From Asterella californica (taxonomy: Eukaryota; Streptophyta; Marchantiopsida; Marchantiales; Aytoniaceae): 64,000 bases of DNA. A model generated the notes under the pieces. The model ran no database searches and was not told where the DNA came from. It was given only the letters and a program-made list of their open reading frames with translations. The first letter of the stretch is position 1. Each line of letters starts with the position of its first letter. The stretch spans positions 806,001 to 870,000 of the forward strand of contig JAYKYS010000009.1 of NCBI GenBank assembly GCA_036924285.1. Direction: 5' to 3'. The translations under genes were made by a program, and so were the position numbers. Of the stretch, positions 12,233 through 23,539 are shown piece after piece.

Positions 12233-13624
12233 GTCGCGCTACTTGGCGGCTACATGCTTGACTTCTACTCCGACGCTTGAGTTTAGTAGTTCTAGAAGTT
12301 AGCTCATATTACTTCTAGTCCTTTATACATATGTTTGACACCTTTGCATACGGTGTTGACACTATTGTGTTATATATTTTGAGTCTTAGTAGGTTGATAG
12401 TATGTTATCTATCTTGTTCAAGCACTCTTGCGCTTGTGCAAATGATATCATGCTTATCTATGTTGTGAAAGTACATAACTTAGGATTTCCATGCTGATAG
12501 AGGTTTAAGCTCATGGGTTGTACTTACTTGTCGCCCATGCACGCTTTCTAGATTGGTTTAGTTATCTTTTTGGGTTACGTGTTAATTTACATGCCTTCGC
12601 GTGAAGTTTAAGATTTACGCTGGCACTTTAGGGGCTGACGTGGTAGCCTTTGAGTGAAGTTGAGTTACCACGTGGATTAGGGCACTAAAGGACAACCAAG
12701 TGGAGCTATGAACTCCCATTGGTCTATTTTTGTCTTTAGTTTAACTCTAAATTTAGAAACAGAGCTCTAAAGGAGAGTTCGAGCATTTGGTGAGAGGACT
12801 TCGAAATCTGAGGGCACAGGGAGATAGAGCTCGTCATGCCAAGCACTTCCAGTGAAATTTTTGATCGATTTGAGGCAATAAAGACGAAGTTATGACCAAT
12901 TGAAGTTCGAATTGTGCTAGAATTGAATCATTTTTGTTGGATTTAGGGTTTTCAGTGTCACTTGCAGCAGATTTGAGGAAATCGCTTCAAAACTTCGAGG
13001 TTGTGTTCTCTGCCAGCAGGGCTACGATTTCCCAAAAAGTTTCGCATCGATTGAGTGACTGAGTAATTCAGGGCGGCCGCTGAAGCTGAGGGGATCTGAA
13101 AAGCTCTTAATCTAGAGCAGCGACTTCAAAGGAGGAGATCTGGAGTTCTGTGTACAATCAGGAGTTCCAACTTCACATGGATGTCCAGCATCCTGTAGAC
13201 TTCAAATATTGTGAGAATATTTGAAATTGATCGAGCCAATCTTCTGTTCTAGGTTGAAATAGCCATCTAGGTACCAGAAATTGCCGTAGTTTTCTTGCTC
13301 AGAACTTTTCTGTCCATATCTCCGTGTCCGAATTTGATCTCAGGCTGAAACTTCGTGTGTGAGTTCAGTAGTACCTCATTTGCATGTAGGGGAAGTTTAG
13401 AAGTCTAAACCTTCATAGTTTTCTTCTCCGTGAGTGTCAAAGTTCGTCGCCGGATCCTATTACTAGCAGCTAGACCTGAATTTCGCTTTATGAGCATATT
13501 ACTAGATCTTACACATCTGTGTGAGTGTTTATAGCCCTATTGTGACCTGAAAGCCAACCTCTTGAGTAAACAACCACAGCCAGAAGCCCGGCGTTTTCCT
13601 AGGTAGACGGATCACACTCCGACA
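12233..13624 (+). repeat. Solo LTR E2 (family E) inside D
   Basis: A 1392-bp relative of E1 (TGTCGCGCTAC...CTCCGACA), also flanked by ACGT on both sides (12229-12232 and 13625-13628). The D sequence continues across it (minus strand GGAGA-ACGT-TCTTTTGTTGGG). E1 and E2 are therefore two separate insertions, not the two ends of one element: the 987 bp between them is D pol sequence without a primer site or purine tract. E2 differs from E1 by many substitutions and small indels, so they are independent, fairly old copies. Confidence 0.75.
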
Positions 13625-14455
13625 ACGTTCTCCAAGATGTACGTTGGAGAATCCACCTGATGCATCTGGAGATGTCGTAAGATCAGTATATTTTCCAACA
13701 TATCTTAGATCGCGGGTCATATAAACCCTAACCTCTCCCAGCACGCGTGTGACCTTGACATGGTCACCCGACTATCACCAAGTGAATGATGCCAACCGAC
13801 GTGAGATCTTGCGTCTCCAGCAGCAAAATATCTGATGGTAATGCTTGTTGATATCCTCTGAAAGCTGATATGGACAATAACTCATGATATCTCTGCACCA
13901 AACGTGTCACATGACACAATGAGATGCGTCTCGCAACCTCATCTTTCTCCACATACAAGTATCGTTGTACTTGTATGTATGCTTGCAATACCGCAGCCAA
14001 ACCTGTGTTGATCTCTCTAAACAGCTCCAACACACATACACCCTCCTTTGGATACTGTCACGAAATGAGAATCGTATCCAACGGTGATAAGATCACAAGG
14101 CTAGTAGCAAGAACAATCATTTATTTCTCTATTGACGGTACAAAGGCTTCACTCAAACCTGCTGCACCAATCGATCAGCATACTGCTGCAGCTCGCAACT
14201 CGGACTCTAGAGTGGAACATCCAAGGCAGATGATACTATCGTAGTCATGCTAGGCATGTCTCTCACCTCCTCATAGACCGGAGCATCCTCCACATGGGCA
14301 TTGCCCTCTAACAACTCGTCCAGCCAAGTGAACTGAACCTTGTAACAGATGTCATCATCCTTGGTGTAGGCTCTGTTGTCCCAACTTTAGCACTGAATCA
14401 CACTGGTAAGCGGCTCACTCGTCTCTCACTGGACTGCCAACCTGATCTGTAAGAC
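13625..14455 (-). pseudogene. Element D, linker region after the protease
   Basis: The minus strand shows coding-like pieces (14033-13764, RYHELLSISAFRGYQQALP and similar) in several frames, with no domain I recognise. Its position between the retropepsin and the pre-RT segment fits a protease-RT linker of D. Confidence 0.35.
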
Positions 14456-14845
14456 TCAAGATGTTATCTCCGCCCAATAGTCGATCATGAAGCTCATAGG
14501 ATATAACACCGCACCTCCAACCAACACATCATAAGACTCTACGACCGTAACGATGGTCTTGATCTTCACCATAAGATGATCTATGGGATTTTCTGATCGA
14601 ACTCTCATTGTCAGCATCTCACATGTCATGTGTAAAGTTGTACTCCCTGATCCCCCTAGAGATGTCTGCAGCTGGAATGAGCATCTCTTCACCTCGGACT
14701 TCCTCAGACCCAAACCAATACACGCCATCTTTCTCAACATCAATGGCTGGGCTCCAAAGTCTAACAAGACTTTATGCGGTCGATACACCTTCCCTGAAGA
14801 TGTCACCAAACAGAAGATATCATCTGTTGTCCAACAACACCACAC
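14456..14845 (-). pseudogene. Element D retropepsin-like protease, active site changed
   Basis: A 129-residue open stretch on the minus strand contains HKVLLDFGAQPLMLRKMACI, SFQLQTSLGGSGSTTLHM and ESYDVLVGGAVLYPMSFMID. This is the layout of a pepsin-type retroviral protease: catalytic loop, flap region, then the hydrophobic LVGG strand. The catalytic triplet, normally Asp-Ser/Thr-Gly, is Asp-Phe-Gly here (14753-14761), one base change from Ser. The reading frame upstream (15123-14914) carries coding-like sequence of the same element. An inactive relic, as are the flanking parts of D. Confidence 0.65.
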
Positions 14846-15266
14846 CGGGTGTCAAACTAGCACGGTCAATCGTCGACCTAGCTGGTAACTCATCTAACCT
14901 GATAGTCGCCTTGTCAAGTATCACTAGTAGCTGTCCTGATCCTCGACTCTATGGACGTATCTACCGCCTCTCGTTGTACTACCTCGGCACTAGAGAAAAC
15001 TACATCCTCACTTTCACTGAGCATGACCGCCAACTGGAACACTGGAGTCAGACTGACTCCCAATGCCTTCATATCTGTGGTTGAAAATAGTGAGGCTCGC
15101 AAAACTGTTGTAGACGTCCCCACATCGGGTTCGACGTCGCATCCACAGACGTTGAAGGTTGTCTCGCATTGCTCTCACTCCTGGATGTCGATGTCTCTTA
15201 CTCCACTACGCCATCAGTAGACCGTTTAAGAACTATAAGCGTGGTTCTCAACGCCTCTGATAACGT
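14846..15266 (-). pseudogene. Element D, gag end / protease leader
   Basis: The minus-strand stretch reads TLSEALRTTLIVLKRSTDG (15262-15205) and, after a stop at 15198, VGTSTTVLRASLFSTTDMK and following residues to about 14914. The first part continues in frame from 17608-17668 when the solo LTR 15267-17603 and one ACGT are removed (LPQSF then TLSEAL). Presumed gag C-terminus plus protease leader of D. Confidence 0.5.
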
Positions 15267-17603
15267 TATCGTGTCGGATATTGCGTGAAGGATGTTCAGG
15301 AAAACATGAGGTTCCTGGCTGTGGAGATGTTGTGTGCTGAAACAGAGACAAGACAGAAAAAAACAACCACGAAAACGAACACTGCGATATATACACTCCA
15401 AATGTATGTACACTGCCGGTTTTTTCTCCTAAGAGCACAGAATTGAGAACCAGACCAGAGCGGTCTGTAAACTGCTTCAAAAGCCCCTTAAAACAACCCT
15501 TGAATCACAACCCTGGCCCAAATCAAAGTGTAGCTCAAAGCAAGAGAAACTTCCCTTTGCTAACAAACAGAGCCACAGCAATATCACGCGATCCAAACCC
15601 AAGTCCAAACCACATCCATGTATAAGCTCTTAGCTAAAGCTAGCTACCACAAGCTGTATACAGCCAACCAGAACTCTAACGAACTCAAAAGAGCAAAACC
15701 CGTAGCGAAGAAACCAAAAAAGACTTATCTGTGGACTTCTTCGTTTCGCTGAACGGACTTCAGATGTCGATAGGGTCTCCTTCGCTGACTCCGTTAACCC
15801 AGGAAACCTTCAGATCCGACTCCCAACAGCCGAGATATCGTCGATTTTCGGCCGCAGGTGACCGAAACTTCAAAAAATCCTCCCTGCGGCTTAAAACCGC
15901 ACACATCGCACAAACTGATCATCTAAACTGATATCCGTCTTCTCTGGCAGATAGATCTGGCTACCCTGAACCCAACAAGATTCCAAACAAGCTGTTTGGA
16001 GTTCTCTTTGCAAAACCACGCAAGAAATTTGATCGCAGGTTGCAAAAAACTGAAGTAAATCAGCTCCCTACGGCTCAAACTTGCTCACCACACCCAAACC
16101 AACAATCCAATTCACGTACAGTCTTCTCCTATGCGTACATAAAGACTCCTTGATCGCGTAGGCACCAAAAACGAAGAGCTTGGCTCACCGATCGCGAAGA
16201 ACAATCCAATCTCAGGTCGTAGACGATGAAAAACTTGACGTAAGCGCTTCCATGCGAGTCGATGCACTCAGAATTCCCAAACCGTCCGATGAAACTTCGT
16301 ATCGTCTTCAATTTCCTGAAGAAGTCGTTGTTCTGATCCCGATGGATCCAAGGACAGCAAGTTTGGACTCCAGAACGGCCCGAACGGTCCGAACGGTCCA
16401 ACTCTCCTTCACAGGTAACTGAAAATCTCAAATCTGCTTCATGTGTCTCAATTTCTCTCAGAACACAACCCCCGATCCATCTCTTCCCAAACCGTCTTAA
16501 CCTGTGCGTAGCCTGCACAGATCTGAACCCGATGACACCTTCCACGCGTGTATTGGACTTCTCAATTCTCCAAAACGTCCACCGACAAGTCGCAGGAACA
16601 AGCAAGCCCCTTAAGCAACCCCCTTACAACAGTCTCTGTACGTACGAAGTTCTCACATAATAATGAAGCAGGCCCCTTGCGTCTTTGATATAGCGCTTGA
16701 AGCCTCAAATACCCAATCAGCAAGTAAACTAAGGCCTAGCTTGATTTTACCTTCTTTCGAGTCGCATAACTTCTTCACTAGATGTCCAAACGACGTAAAC
16801 AAGATGCCCATGGAAAGCTGACAATGAGCTCTAACCATCTATGTGATGAAAGTGAAGATCCGAAGTTGCGCCAAAAGCTCGTAAGCTGGGGCTTAGCTTG
16901 TTTTCTCCATCTTTCGAGTCTTGTAACTTTTCCACTAGGCGTCCAAACGAAGTAGATGAAGTGCCTATGGAAAGCTGACAAGGAGCTCGCTCCACTGGTG
17001 CGATAAAAATGAAGATCCGAAGTGGTGCCAAAAACCCGTAAGCTGGGGCCTAGCTTGTTTTTTCCATCTTTCGAGTCTTGTAACTTCTCCACTAGGCGTC
17101 CAAACGAAGTAGACAAAGTGCCTATGGAAAGTTGACAAGAAGTTGTATCCACTGGTGCGATAAAAACGAAGATCCGAAGTGGTGCCAAAAACCCGTAAGC
17201 TGGGACCTAACTTGTTTTCTCCATCTTTTGAGTCTTGTAACTTCTCCACTAGGCGTCCAAACGAAGTAGACAAAGTGCCTATGGAAAGCTGACAAGGAGC
17301 TCTATCCACTGGTGCGATAAAAACGAATATCCGAAGTGGTGCCAAAAATCCATAAGCTGGGGCCTAGCTTGTTTTCTCCATCTTTGGAGTCCTGTAACTT
17401 CTCCACTAGGCATCCAAACGAAGTAGACAAAGTGCCTATGGAAAGCTGACAAGGAGCTCTACCCATCTATGCGATGAAAATGGAGATCTGAAATTGTGCC
17501 AAAAACCTGTAAGCTGAGGCCTAGCTTTTCTTCTCATGAGTGTCTTTGGAACGACAAACATCGAAGTTTGAATTTCAGGTAGGAGCCGGTCTACGACACG
17601 ACA
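15267..17603 (-). repeat. Solo LTR of family C inside D
   Basis: A 2337-bp minus-strand copy of the LTR of element C. The minus strand starts TGTCGTGTCG at 17603 and ends CCGACACGATA at 15267. Both sides carry ACGT (15263-15266 and 17604-17607), and the D frame rejoins on removal, so it is a solo LTR. The conserved TATATA of this LTR family is near 15390. It is about 480 bp longer than the LTRs of C because it holds five instead of two copies of a 157-bp unit. The many short plus and minus frames within it are not genes. Confidence 0.85.
16770..17540 (-). repeat. 157-bp tandem array in the solo C-family LTR (5 units)
   Basis: The landmark CACTAG(G/A)(C/T)GTCCAAACGA starts at 16776, 16933, 17090, 17247 and 17404, each exactly 157 bases apart. 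Every unit also holds AAGCTGGGGCCTAGCTT, an inverted repeat (AAGCT/AGCTT), and a CTTTCGAGTC box. The array lies at the start of the LTR (U3 side), upstream of the TATA box, where enhancer-like repeats occur in other retroelements. The enhancer role is inferred. Confidence 0.9.
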
Positions 17604-17607
17604 ACGT

Positions 17608-17668
17608 GAATGACTGAGGAAGCCGGGTCTGTCTATCAGCCTCTCCGCGTTGTGGATCCAACTGCACC
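17608..17668 (-). pseudogene. Element D gag fragment next to the B junction
   Basis: The minus strand reads RVQLDPQRGEADRQTRLPQSF, in frame with TLSEALR at 15262 across the solo LTR. Its right end (17668/17669) is an abrupt junction with the LTR of element B. A D-family gag N-terminus reappears at 49243-48700, so this may be the far side of one interrupted gag gene. Confidence 0.45.
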
Positions 17669-18142
17669 CTTAGCTGGGCTCTCCAATTTGAGGGCTAGGG
17701 GTAGTGTCGCGTCCCTCATTCTCAAGATCGGGCGCAGACGCGAGCAACAGAACCCTAGCGGACTTGCGCTAGGTTGTGAACGCTGCGAGTAAGACTTAAC
17801 GGCTTGGCCGGGAAGTTGGGATCAGATGAATCCTAAGTGGTTCTCTGAACCCAGGTTGGAACCTTGGGTTAGAACATAAGGGCCTACCCCAAGAGGGCCC
17901 CAGACGAACGCTGACCTAAGGGGGCGAGTCTGGGAACAGGCTGAAACATGAGTCTCAGACATAGGTCTGAGACGTGGGTCCGAGACGCGGGACCGAGACG
18001 TGGGTCTGAGACGCAGACGAACCACAGGGTTCGACCCTGGGTCTGGACCACAGGTTTTCGGAAAAACTGCTAAGTGTTGGAGCTCCAAGGACGTTTTAGG
18101 TCGTGGACGGAGCTCCACGTAAGATCTCGAGGCGAGTGAGGT

Positions 18143-18179
18143 ATCATTGGAAAGGTCTCGTCGAGAGCTTTCCAGTGAT
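18143..18179 (+). promoter_or_regulatory. Hairpin in the LTR of A
   Basis: Arms of 17 bases (ATCATTGGAAAGGTCTC and GAGAGCTTTCCAGTGAT) around a GTC loop, with two mismatches. Present unchanged at 24703-24739 in the 3' LTR. It lies about 115 bases upstream of the TATA box. Role unknown. Confidence 0.6.
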
Positions 18180-18293
18180 ATATAACACTCCTCGATCTGA
18201 CCTCCGAGCTGGAAGTTATGGCCGAACCACAATCGGGTTGTGGTATAATTTTCAGGGACCAAAGAGGAGGGCGGGGTCGCCGATCCCCAGAAG

Positions 18294-18300
18294 TATATAT
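18294..18300 (+). promoter_or_regulatory. TATA box of the LTR of A
   Basis: TATATAT preceded by CCCCAGAAG and followed by GAGGGGGG. The same site is at 24854-24860 in the 3' LTR. It would direct the genomic RNA of element A from about 18330. Confidence 0.6.
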
Positions 18301-18845
18301 GAGGGGGGCTCGATCCTTGGGTGGGCCAGGACGAGTCACCCGACCCCAGGGTTCGGCGGGCGGACTCTGGGGGCATGAGGTGATGGCTGGGCCAGTTCCA
18401 AGACACGTTCCGATCCGGGCTTGGATGTCTAGACTTAGGAACGATGTAAGGGCTGGGGCAAGACTAGAGAACGAGTCAGCGGGTTAGACCACCGTTCGGG
18501 AGCCTAGACCCAGACGAACATCACGGGCGGTTGGGCCGCTAGGTGTGCTGGAGGCACCGTTTAGGACCCTGGACTTTATGGGAAGTCCGCCCCAAGTCAT
18601 ATTGTGACTTGCTCATGTTTGGGACCGACTTAGGCGGGTCTAAGTCGGGATTTAGGATTGCTAAGCTTGATGAATAGGGAGACGGTCCGGCTCCGGTCCG
18701 GCTCCGGTCCGGACCAACCAGAACTAAGATTAAGTGGTGCATGGACGCTAACTGGTGATTGTGTTTGTAGGTTAGCGGTGTAAAGTTTGCGACCTACTGA
18801 GCTAGAGCTTCCGCTGGCGCAACAAGGCGGTAGATGCGCAAAAAG

Positions 18846-18858
18846 TGGTATCAGAGCC
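18846..18858 (+). other. Primer binding site of A (initiator Met tRNA)
   Basis: TGGTATCAGAGCC directly after the LTR. This matches the primer site complementary to the 3' end of plant initiator methionine tRNA, common in plant LTR retrotransposons. Confidence 0.9.
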
Positions 18859-18964
18859 GACGCTTCGGTGAGCGAGAACTTGAGGTAGCGGCTGAAGGCT
18901 GGACGCTTGAGGAGGAACTCAAGACACGAAGTGGATCAGCGTTTCTAGGTGAACACTTGGAGCG

Positions 18965-21900
18965 ATGGCCGACGACGGACAGAGTTCCAGGAGGAAGACC
19001 AAGAAATGAGGAGCGGCTAACGGGAGCAGATCGACTCGAGCTAGCCCCGAGGCACAGTCAGGGGACGACAATCGACAACCTTCGCCCCAACGTCAAGGGA
19101 GCCCTGTACCAGCTGCGGCACCGGTGCAGCAAGATGGAGTCTTGCCAGCGGTGCCCAACGATTCAGACGCGGGAAGTCAAGGAGCTCTGTATGCGGAACT
19201 CATCAAGATGATGAAGACCATGCAGGAGGGTATGGCCTCCAGGGACAAACGTATCGCCGAGCTTGAGGCAGGCCAAGGATGTTCCTCGTCTACCAGGAAG
19301 CTTTGTAAGACGAATTTGCCGACCCTGTTTTCAGGTATAGGACGGGCTCGCAAGGTTAAGGATTTCTTAACTGAGTTAGATCTATACTTTGAGGCGCAAC
19401 AGGCTAAGGAGTCTGACAAGGTGAGAGCGGCGGTTACGTTCCTGAAAGATCATGCGCTTCTCTGGTGGACTGCATACAGGGATGAGCATGCCTTGACCGT
19501 CTCGGCGCTTAGTTGGAAAGAGTTCAAGGAGTTGCTCGCAGGACGATTCACTCCGGAGTATCAAAGGATTCGGGACGGTGTTGAGTTGGTGAGACTGAAG
19601 CAGACGAGGACCTTAAGCGCTTATATGCGCGAGTTCAGTGCCAAGCTGGATTCGTTCTCCAAGTGGACTGAGGAGACCAAGATATGTATATTCATTGGGG
19701 GACTCAAGTCTAGCTCGGAGAAGGCTCTCTTTCGGATGCCAAAGCTACCAGAGACAAGTGCCGAACTTTTGAAGCTAGCGGAGCGAATTGGGGACGACGA
19801 AGTCCAGCAGCAGAAATCCTTTGAACCACGCAGCACGGACAAGTTCCAGAAGAAGAACAAGGGCTTCAAGCGACAGTGGGATGGGAGTGAGAAGGATCGG
19901 AAGGATACTTCTGCCCCGGCAGCAAAGCGGCAGCAAACAGGAGTAAAACCTAAGGGGCAAACACCTCAGAAGGGCAATGGCGCTAAGTTTACTTGCTACA
20001 ACTGTGGCGAGGCGGGCCATATTGCTAAGGGGTGTACGAAACCTAAGGTTAGTAACTGTAGCATGAATGCATTTGTTGCAAAGGACTTGTTGGAGGGCCA
20101 GATGACTGTGACCTTGAGAACCACGAAGAAGACGCCGGGATTGATGTATCTACAAGCCAAGGTTGCTAACCGTGATGTTACTTTTCTTGTGGACACAGGA
20201 GCGACTCACTCATTCATAAGTCCAAAGTTGGTGAAGAAGTTGGGCTTGTCTACCTCCAAGGCAGACAAGCCTATTCAGGTGAGCTTTGCCAAGGGCAAGA
20301 CGTATCAAACTTCTGAAGTAGCCTTGGACGTACGATTTGTGTGTGGGAAGTTGGAGTTCACAGAGAACTTCACGGTGTGCGAGATGGATGATATCGATGC
20401 GGTTTTGGGGAACACTTTCTTGGACAGGTTTGAAGTGGAACTTAGGCGGAAACCTTTAAAGTTAAACGTGAGAGTTAAAGGGCGGAAGCTAGGAGTGAGG
20501 CTGATCTGGAAGGCGCGGAAGATTGATGACTTTGCAGTGAATTTGATCAAAGACAAACAGATGGACTTCAACGACGGGGTCATGTGTTTGATGCGGGTTG
20601 CAGATTTGATGACGGGTGATAGGCAAGAGGAAACATCAGGGGACGCGACTAAACTCCCGAAGGTGCTTCGCGAAGTGATTAAGGAGTTTGAGGATGTCTT
20701 GACGGATGAGTTACCTACTGAGTTACCTCCAAGGCGGGTGGTGGATCACAAGATCGAGGTCTTGCCAGGGTCAGAACCACCTTCCAAAGCCCCTTACCGA
20801 CTCAATCAGGTGGAACTCCTCGAGTTGAAAAGACAACTCGATGAGCTATTAGCACGAGGATATATTCGAACCAGCAAGTCACCTTATGGAGCCCCAGTTC
20901 TTTTCGCAAAGAAGAAGGATGGGAAGTTACGACTCCGCGTAGATTATCGTGCACTCAATAAGGTGACGGTGAAGAATAATTATCCTTTGCCAAGGATAGA
21001 CGACCTCTTTGATAGGCTAGCGGGCGCAAAGTACTTCAGCAGGATAGACTTGAAGTCAGGATATTACCAGATCCGGATAGTTGATCCAGATGTTGAGAAG
21101 ACCGCTTGTCGAACCAGATACGGATCGTTTGAATTCGTGGTGATGCCATTTGGACTCTGCAATGCCCCTTTGACGTTCACTACATTGATGAACACAATTT
21201 TTCGTGAGGAGATGGATGAGTTTGTCATCGTATACATCGATGACATCTTGATCTACTCCAAAACCTTGGAGTCGCACGCGGAGCAGCTAAGGGTGGTGTT
21301 GACGAAGCTACGGGAGCATAAGCTGTTTGCCAACATTGACAAGAGTGAGTTTGGTTTGGAGCGCATTAACTTCTTGAGACATGTCATTAGTGCAGAAGGA
21401 GTCGGCCCGGATATGCAGAAGGTGGACGCGATTGTGACTTGGGAGCCTCCGACTACAGTGAAGGAGATGCGGCGATTCTTAGGATTGGCGCAGTTCTACC
21501 GCAAGTATGTGAAGGGGTTTTCAAAGATCGCGAAGCCGTTGACGGACTGGACGGGCAAAGACGCACAGGTAAGTTGGACCAAAGAGGTGGATGATGCGTT
21601 TCAGACGATCAAAGCTATTCTGTCAAAGGCGTCAGTTTTGAAGCTGCCGGAGTTTGACAAACCATTCGAGGTGCACACGGACGCGAGCGACTATGCGATT
21701 GGCGGAGTGTTGGTGCAGGATGGAAAACCTGTAGCGTACGAAAGCAAGAAGCTATCTGGGACAGAGAGTCGATGGCCGACTCACGAGAAGGAACTGTTTG
21801 CGGTGGTTCATTGTTTGAGGAAATGGCGGCATTACTTGGGACTTCACAAGACCCAAGTGTATACTGATAACATCTCGCTCAAGTACTTTGAGACCCAAGA

Positions 21901-23539
21901 TCGGGTGACGCCAAAGCAACTACGGTGGCATGATACCTTGGCGCTCATGAATGTGAAATTAATCCACAAAGCGGGAAAGGACAATGTGGTTCATGACGCC
22001 TTGAGTCGCAAGGAGGAATATCTTCCATCATCAACACAGATTTTGCAAGCTATGTATCCTAAGGAGTCAGATTTGGAGAGGCGAATACGTGAAGGTTACA
22101 TGGGCGATGACCAAGCGAAGGAGTACCTGGAACAACTCAAGCGAGGAGTGAAGTTGCAAAACATGCAGCTAAGACATGGTTTACTCATGTTCAAGCAAAG
22201 TCGGGTTTATGTGGGACAAGGAAAACTTAGGACGAAGTTACTCAAAGAATGTCACGATGCGCCCTTATCAGGCCATAAAGGAGAAAAGTCCACTTTAGCA
22301 GTGATAGCTAAAAAGTTTTATTGGTCCCACATGAAAGACGATGTTGCCCACTTTGTGAAAACATGTGTAACCTGTCAAGCGAACCGCGTTTCTTATGAGA
22401 AGAAACAAGGGTTGCTTCATCCTTTGCCGATTCCAGTCTGATCTTGGGAAAGCATCAGCATGGACTTCATTACCTCTCTGCCTGACTCGCATAGATACAA
22501 TGCGATTTTTGTGATAGTTGATCGGTTTAGCAAACTAGCGAAATTTGCTCCGACCTTGGATACTGCAACAGCGTTCACGACTTCTCGGTTGTTCCTAGAT
22601 ACTTGGTGGCGTTCACATGGATTGCCTTGGAGTATTATTTCAGATAGAGACTCTAAGTTCACAAGTGCCTTTTGGAAACACTTGTTCCAAAAATTGGGGA
22701 CTAAGTTAAAATTTAGTACCGCCTTTCATCCGGAAACAGATGGGCAAACGGAACGAGTTAACTCGGTTCTGAATCAATACTTGAGGAATTATGTGAGCGC
22801 GGACCAAAGTGATTGGGCGGAGTGGCTCAGTCTTGCGGAGTATTGCTACAATTCCACGAAGCATTCGGCAACCGGCGAATCGCCTTTCTTGCTGGCTTAC
22901 GGACGTGAGCCAGAAGGGCCTCTTGACTTGACTCTTGCAGGGAGTTCTACATCGGCACGACCAAGAACACGACAAACATCAGCTGAAGAGTTGGTGGCGG
23001 AAATGCAGCGGCGCGAGGAGCAAGTAAAGAGCAACCTCGAGAAGGCGCAGCAACGGTACACGAAGCAGGTAAACAAGCATCGGCGGCAAGTGAAGTTTCA
23101 AGTGGGCGAAGAAGTATGATTAAGTACGAAAAACTTCACACTTCCGAAGGAAATATCGGTGAAGTTTTCATCGAAGTTCGCGGGACCTTTTGTCATTGTC
23201 AAGAATCCGCATGAAGATGTCTATACCTTAGACCTTCCTCGCGAGTGGCAGTTGCATCCGACTTTCCATGTTTCTTTATTAAAGAAATACTTCAAGGATG
23301 ATTTGCGGCCGGAGCGCAAACAGACTCTCAAGCCTCAACCTGATGTCGTGCAAGGCGAAGCAGAATATGAGGTGGAGTCCATTTTGCGATCTCGGCGCAA
23401 ATCAAACCGGATGGAGTATTTGGTCAAATGGCGTGGTTACCATTTGAAGAAAGCAACTTGGGTGCCAAAGGAAGATCTCGCACATGCGAGCGAAGCATTG
23501 GACCTCTTCAAGCGGAGACAAGGACAACAAGGGCGTTAG
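18965..23539 (+). pseudogene. gag-pol polyprotein of chromovirus A, three in-frame TGA
   Basis: One frame from the ATG at 18965 (GCGATGG context) to the TAG after 23536, broken by TGA at 19007, 22439 and 23117 but without any frameshift. Domains by position: gag core (about 19300-19760), zinc knuckle [14 protein letters not shown] (about 19991-20032), protease [10 protein letters not shown] (Asp at 20192), RT with [13 protein letters not shown] and YIDD (21233-21244), RNase H from [11 protein letters not shown] (Asp at 21680) to HDALSRK, integrase zinc part (His 22253 to Cys 22375), core with MDFI (22460), DRDSKFT and DGQTERVN (D, D, E), then a C-terminal chromodomain (about 23364-23510, YEVESILRSRR, VKWRGYHLKKATWVP). 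Catalytic residues are intact outside the stops. The first two TGAs would each be explained by C-to-T in CGA and the third by G-to-A in TGG. If the first is real, translation could instead begin at the ATG at 19208. Confidence 0.93.

Larger units (their letters stand above)
17705..18845 (+). repeat. 5' LTR of element A
   Basis: Begins TGTCGCGTCCC and ends at the primer site. Contains a TATA box (18294-18300), a run of short repeats of the type GAGACGYGGG (about 17966-18015), a hairpin (18143-18179) and a CCGGCTCCGGTCC repeat near 18684-18716. It differs from the 3' LTR by scattered substitutions and a few small indels, including a shorter CCGGCTCCGG run and a 6-base difference near 17845 in the 3' copy. 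The 194-codon minus-strand frame in it is judged a chance frame. Confidence 0.93.

Noticed and set aside
9894..13624. E1 and E2 as the two LTRs of a single element
   Set aside because: Each LTR has its own ACGT duplication, and the DNA between is element D pol sequence without a primer site or purine tract.
16778..17345. Repeated 126-136-codon minus-strand frames with similar sequence
   Set aside because: 157 is not a multiple of three, so the frames only follow the tandem repeat by chance. No start context or domain.
16770..17540. CRISPR-like or centromeric satellite array
   Set aside because: Units are adjacent without spacers and lie within a defined LTR with ends and target duplication. 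Only 2-6 copies.
17822..18406. 194-codon minus-strand frame in the LTR of A, also present at 24388-24966
   Set aside because: It is shared only because the LTRs are near-identical. It runs against the element and has no recognisable domain. The 6-base indel between copies keeps frame, so it was considered, but one case is not evidence.
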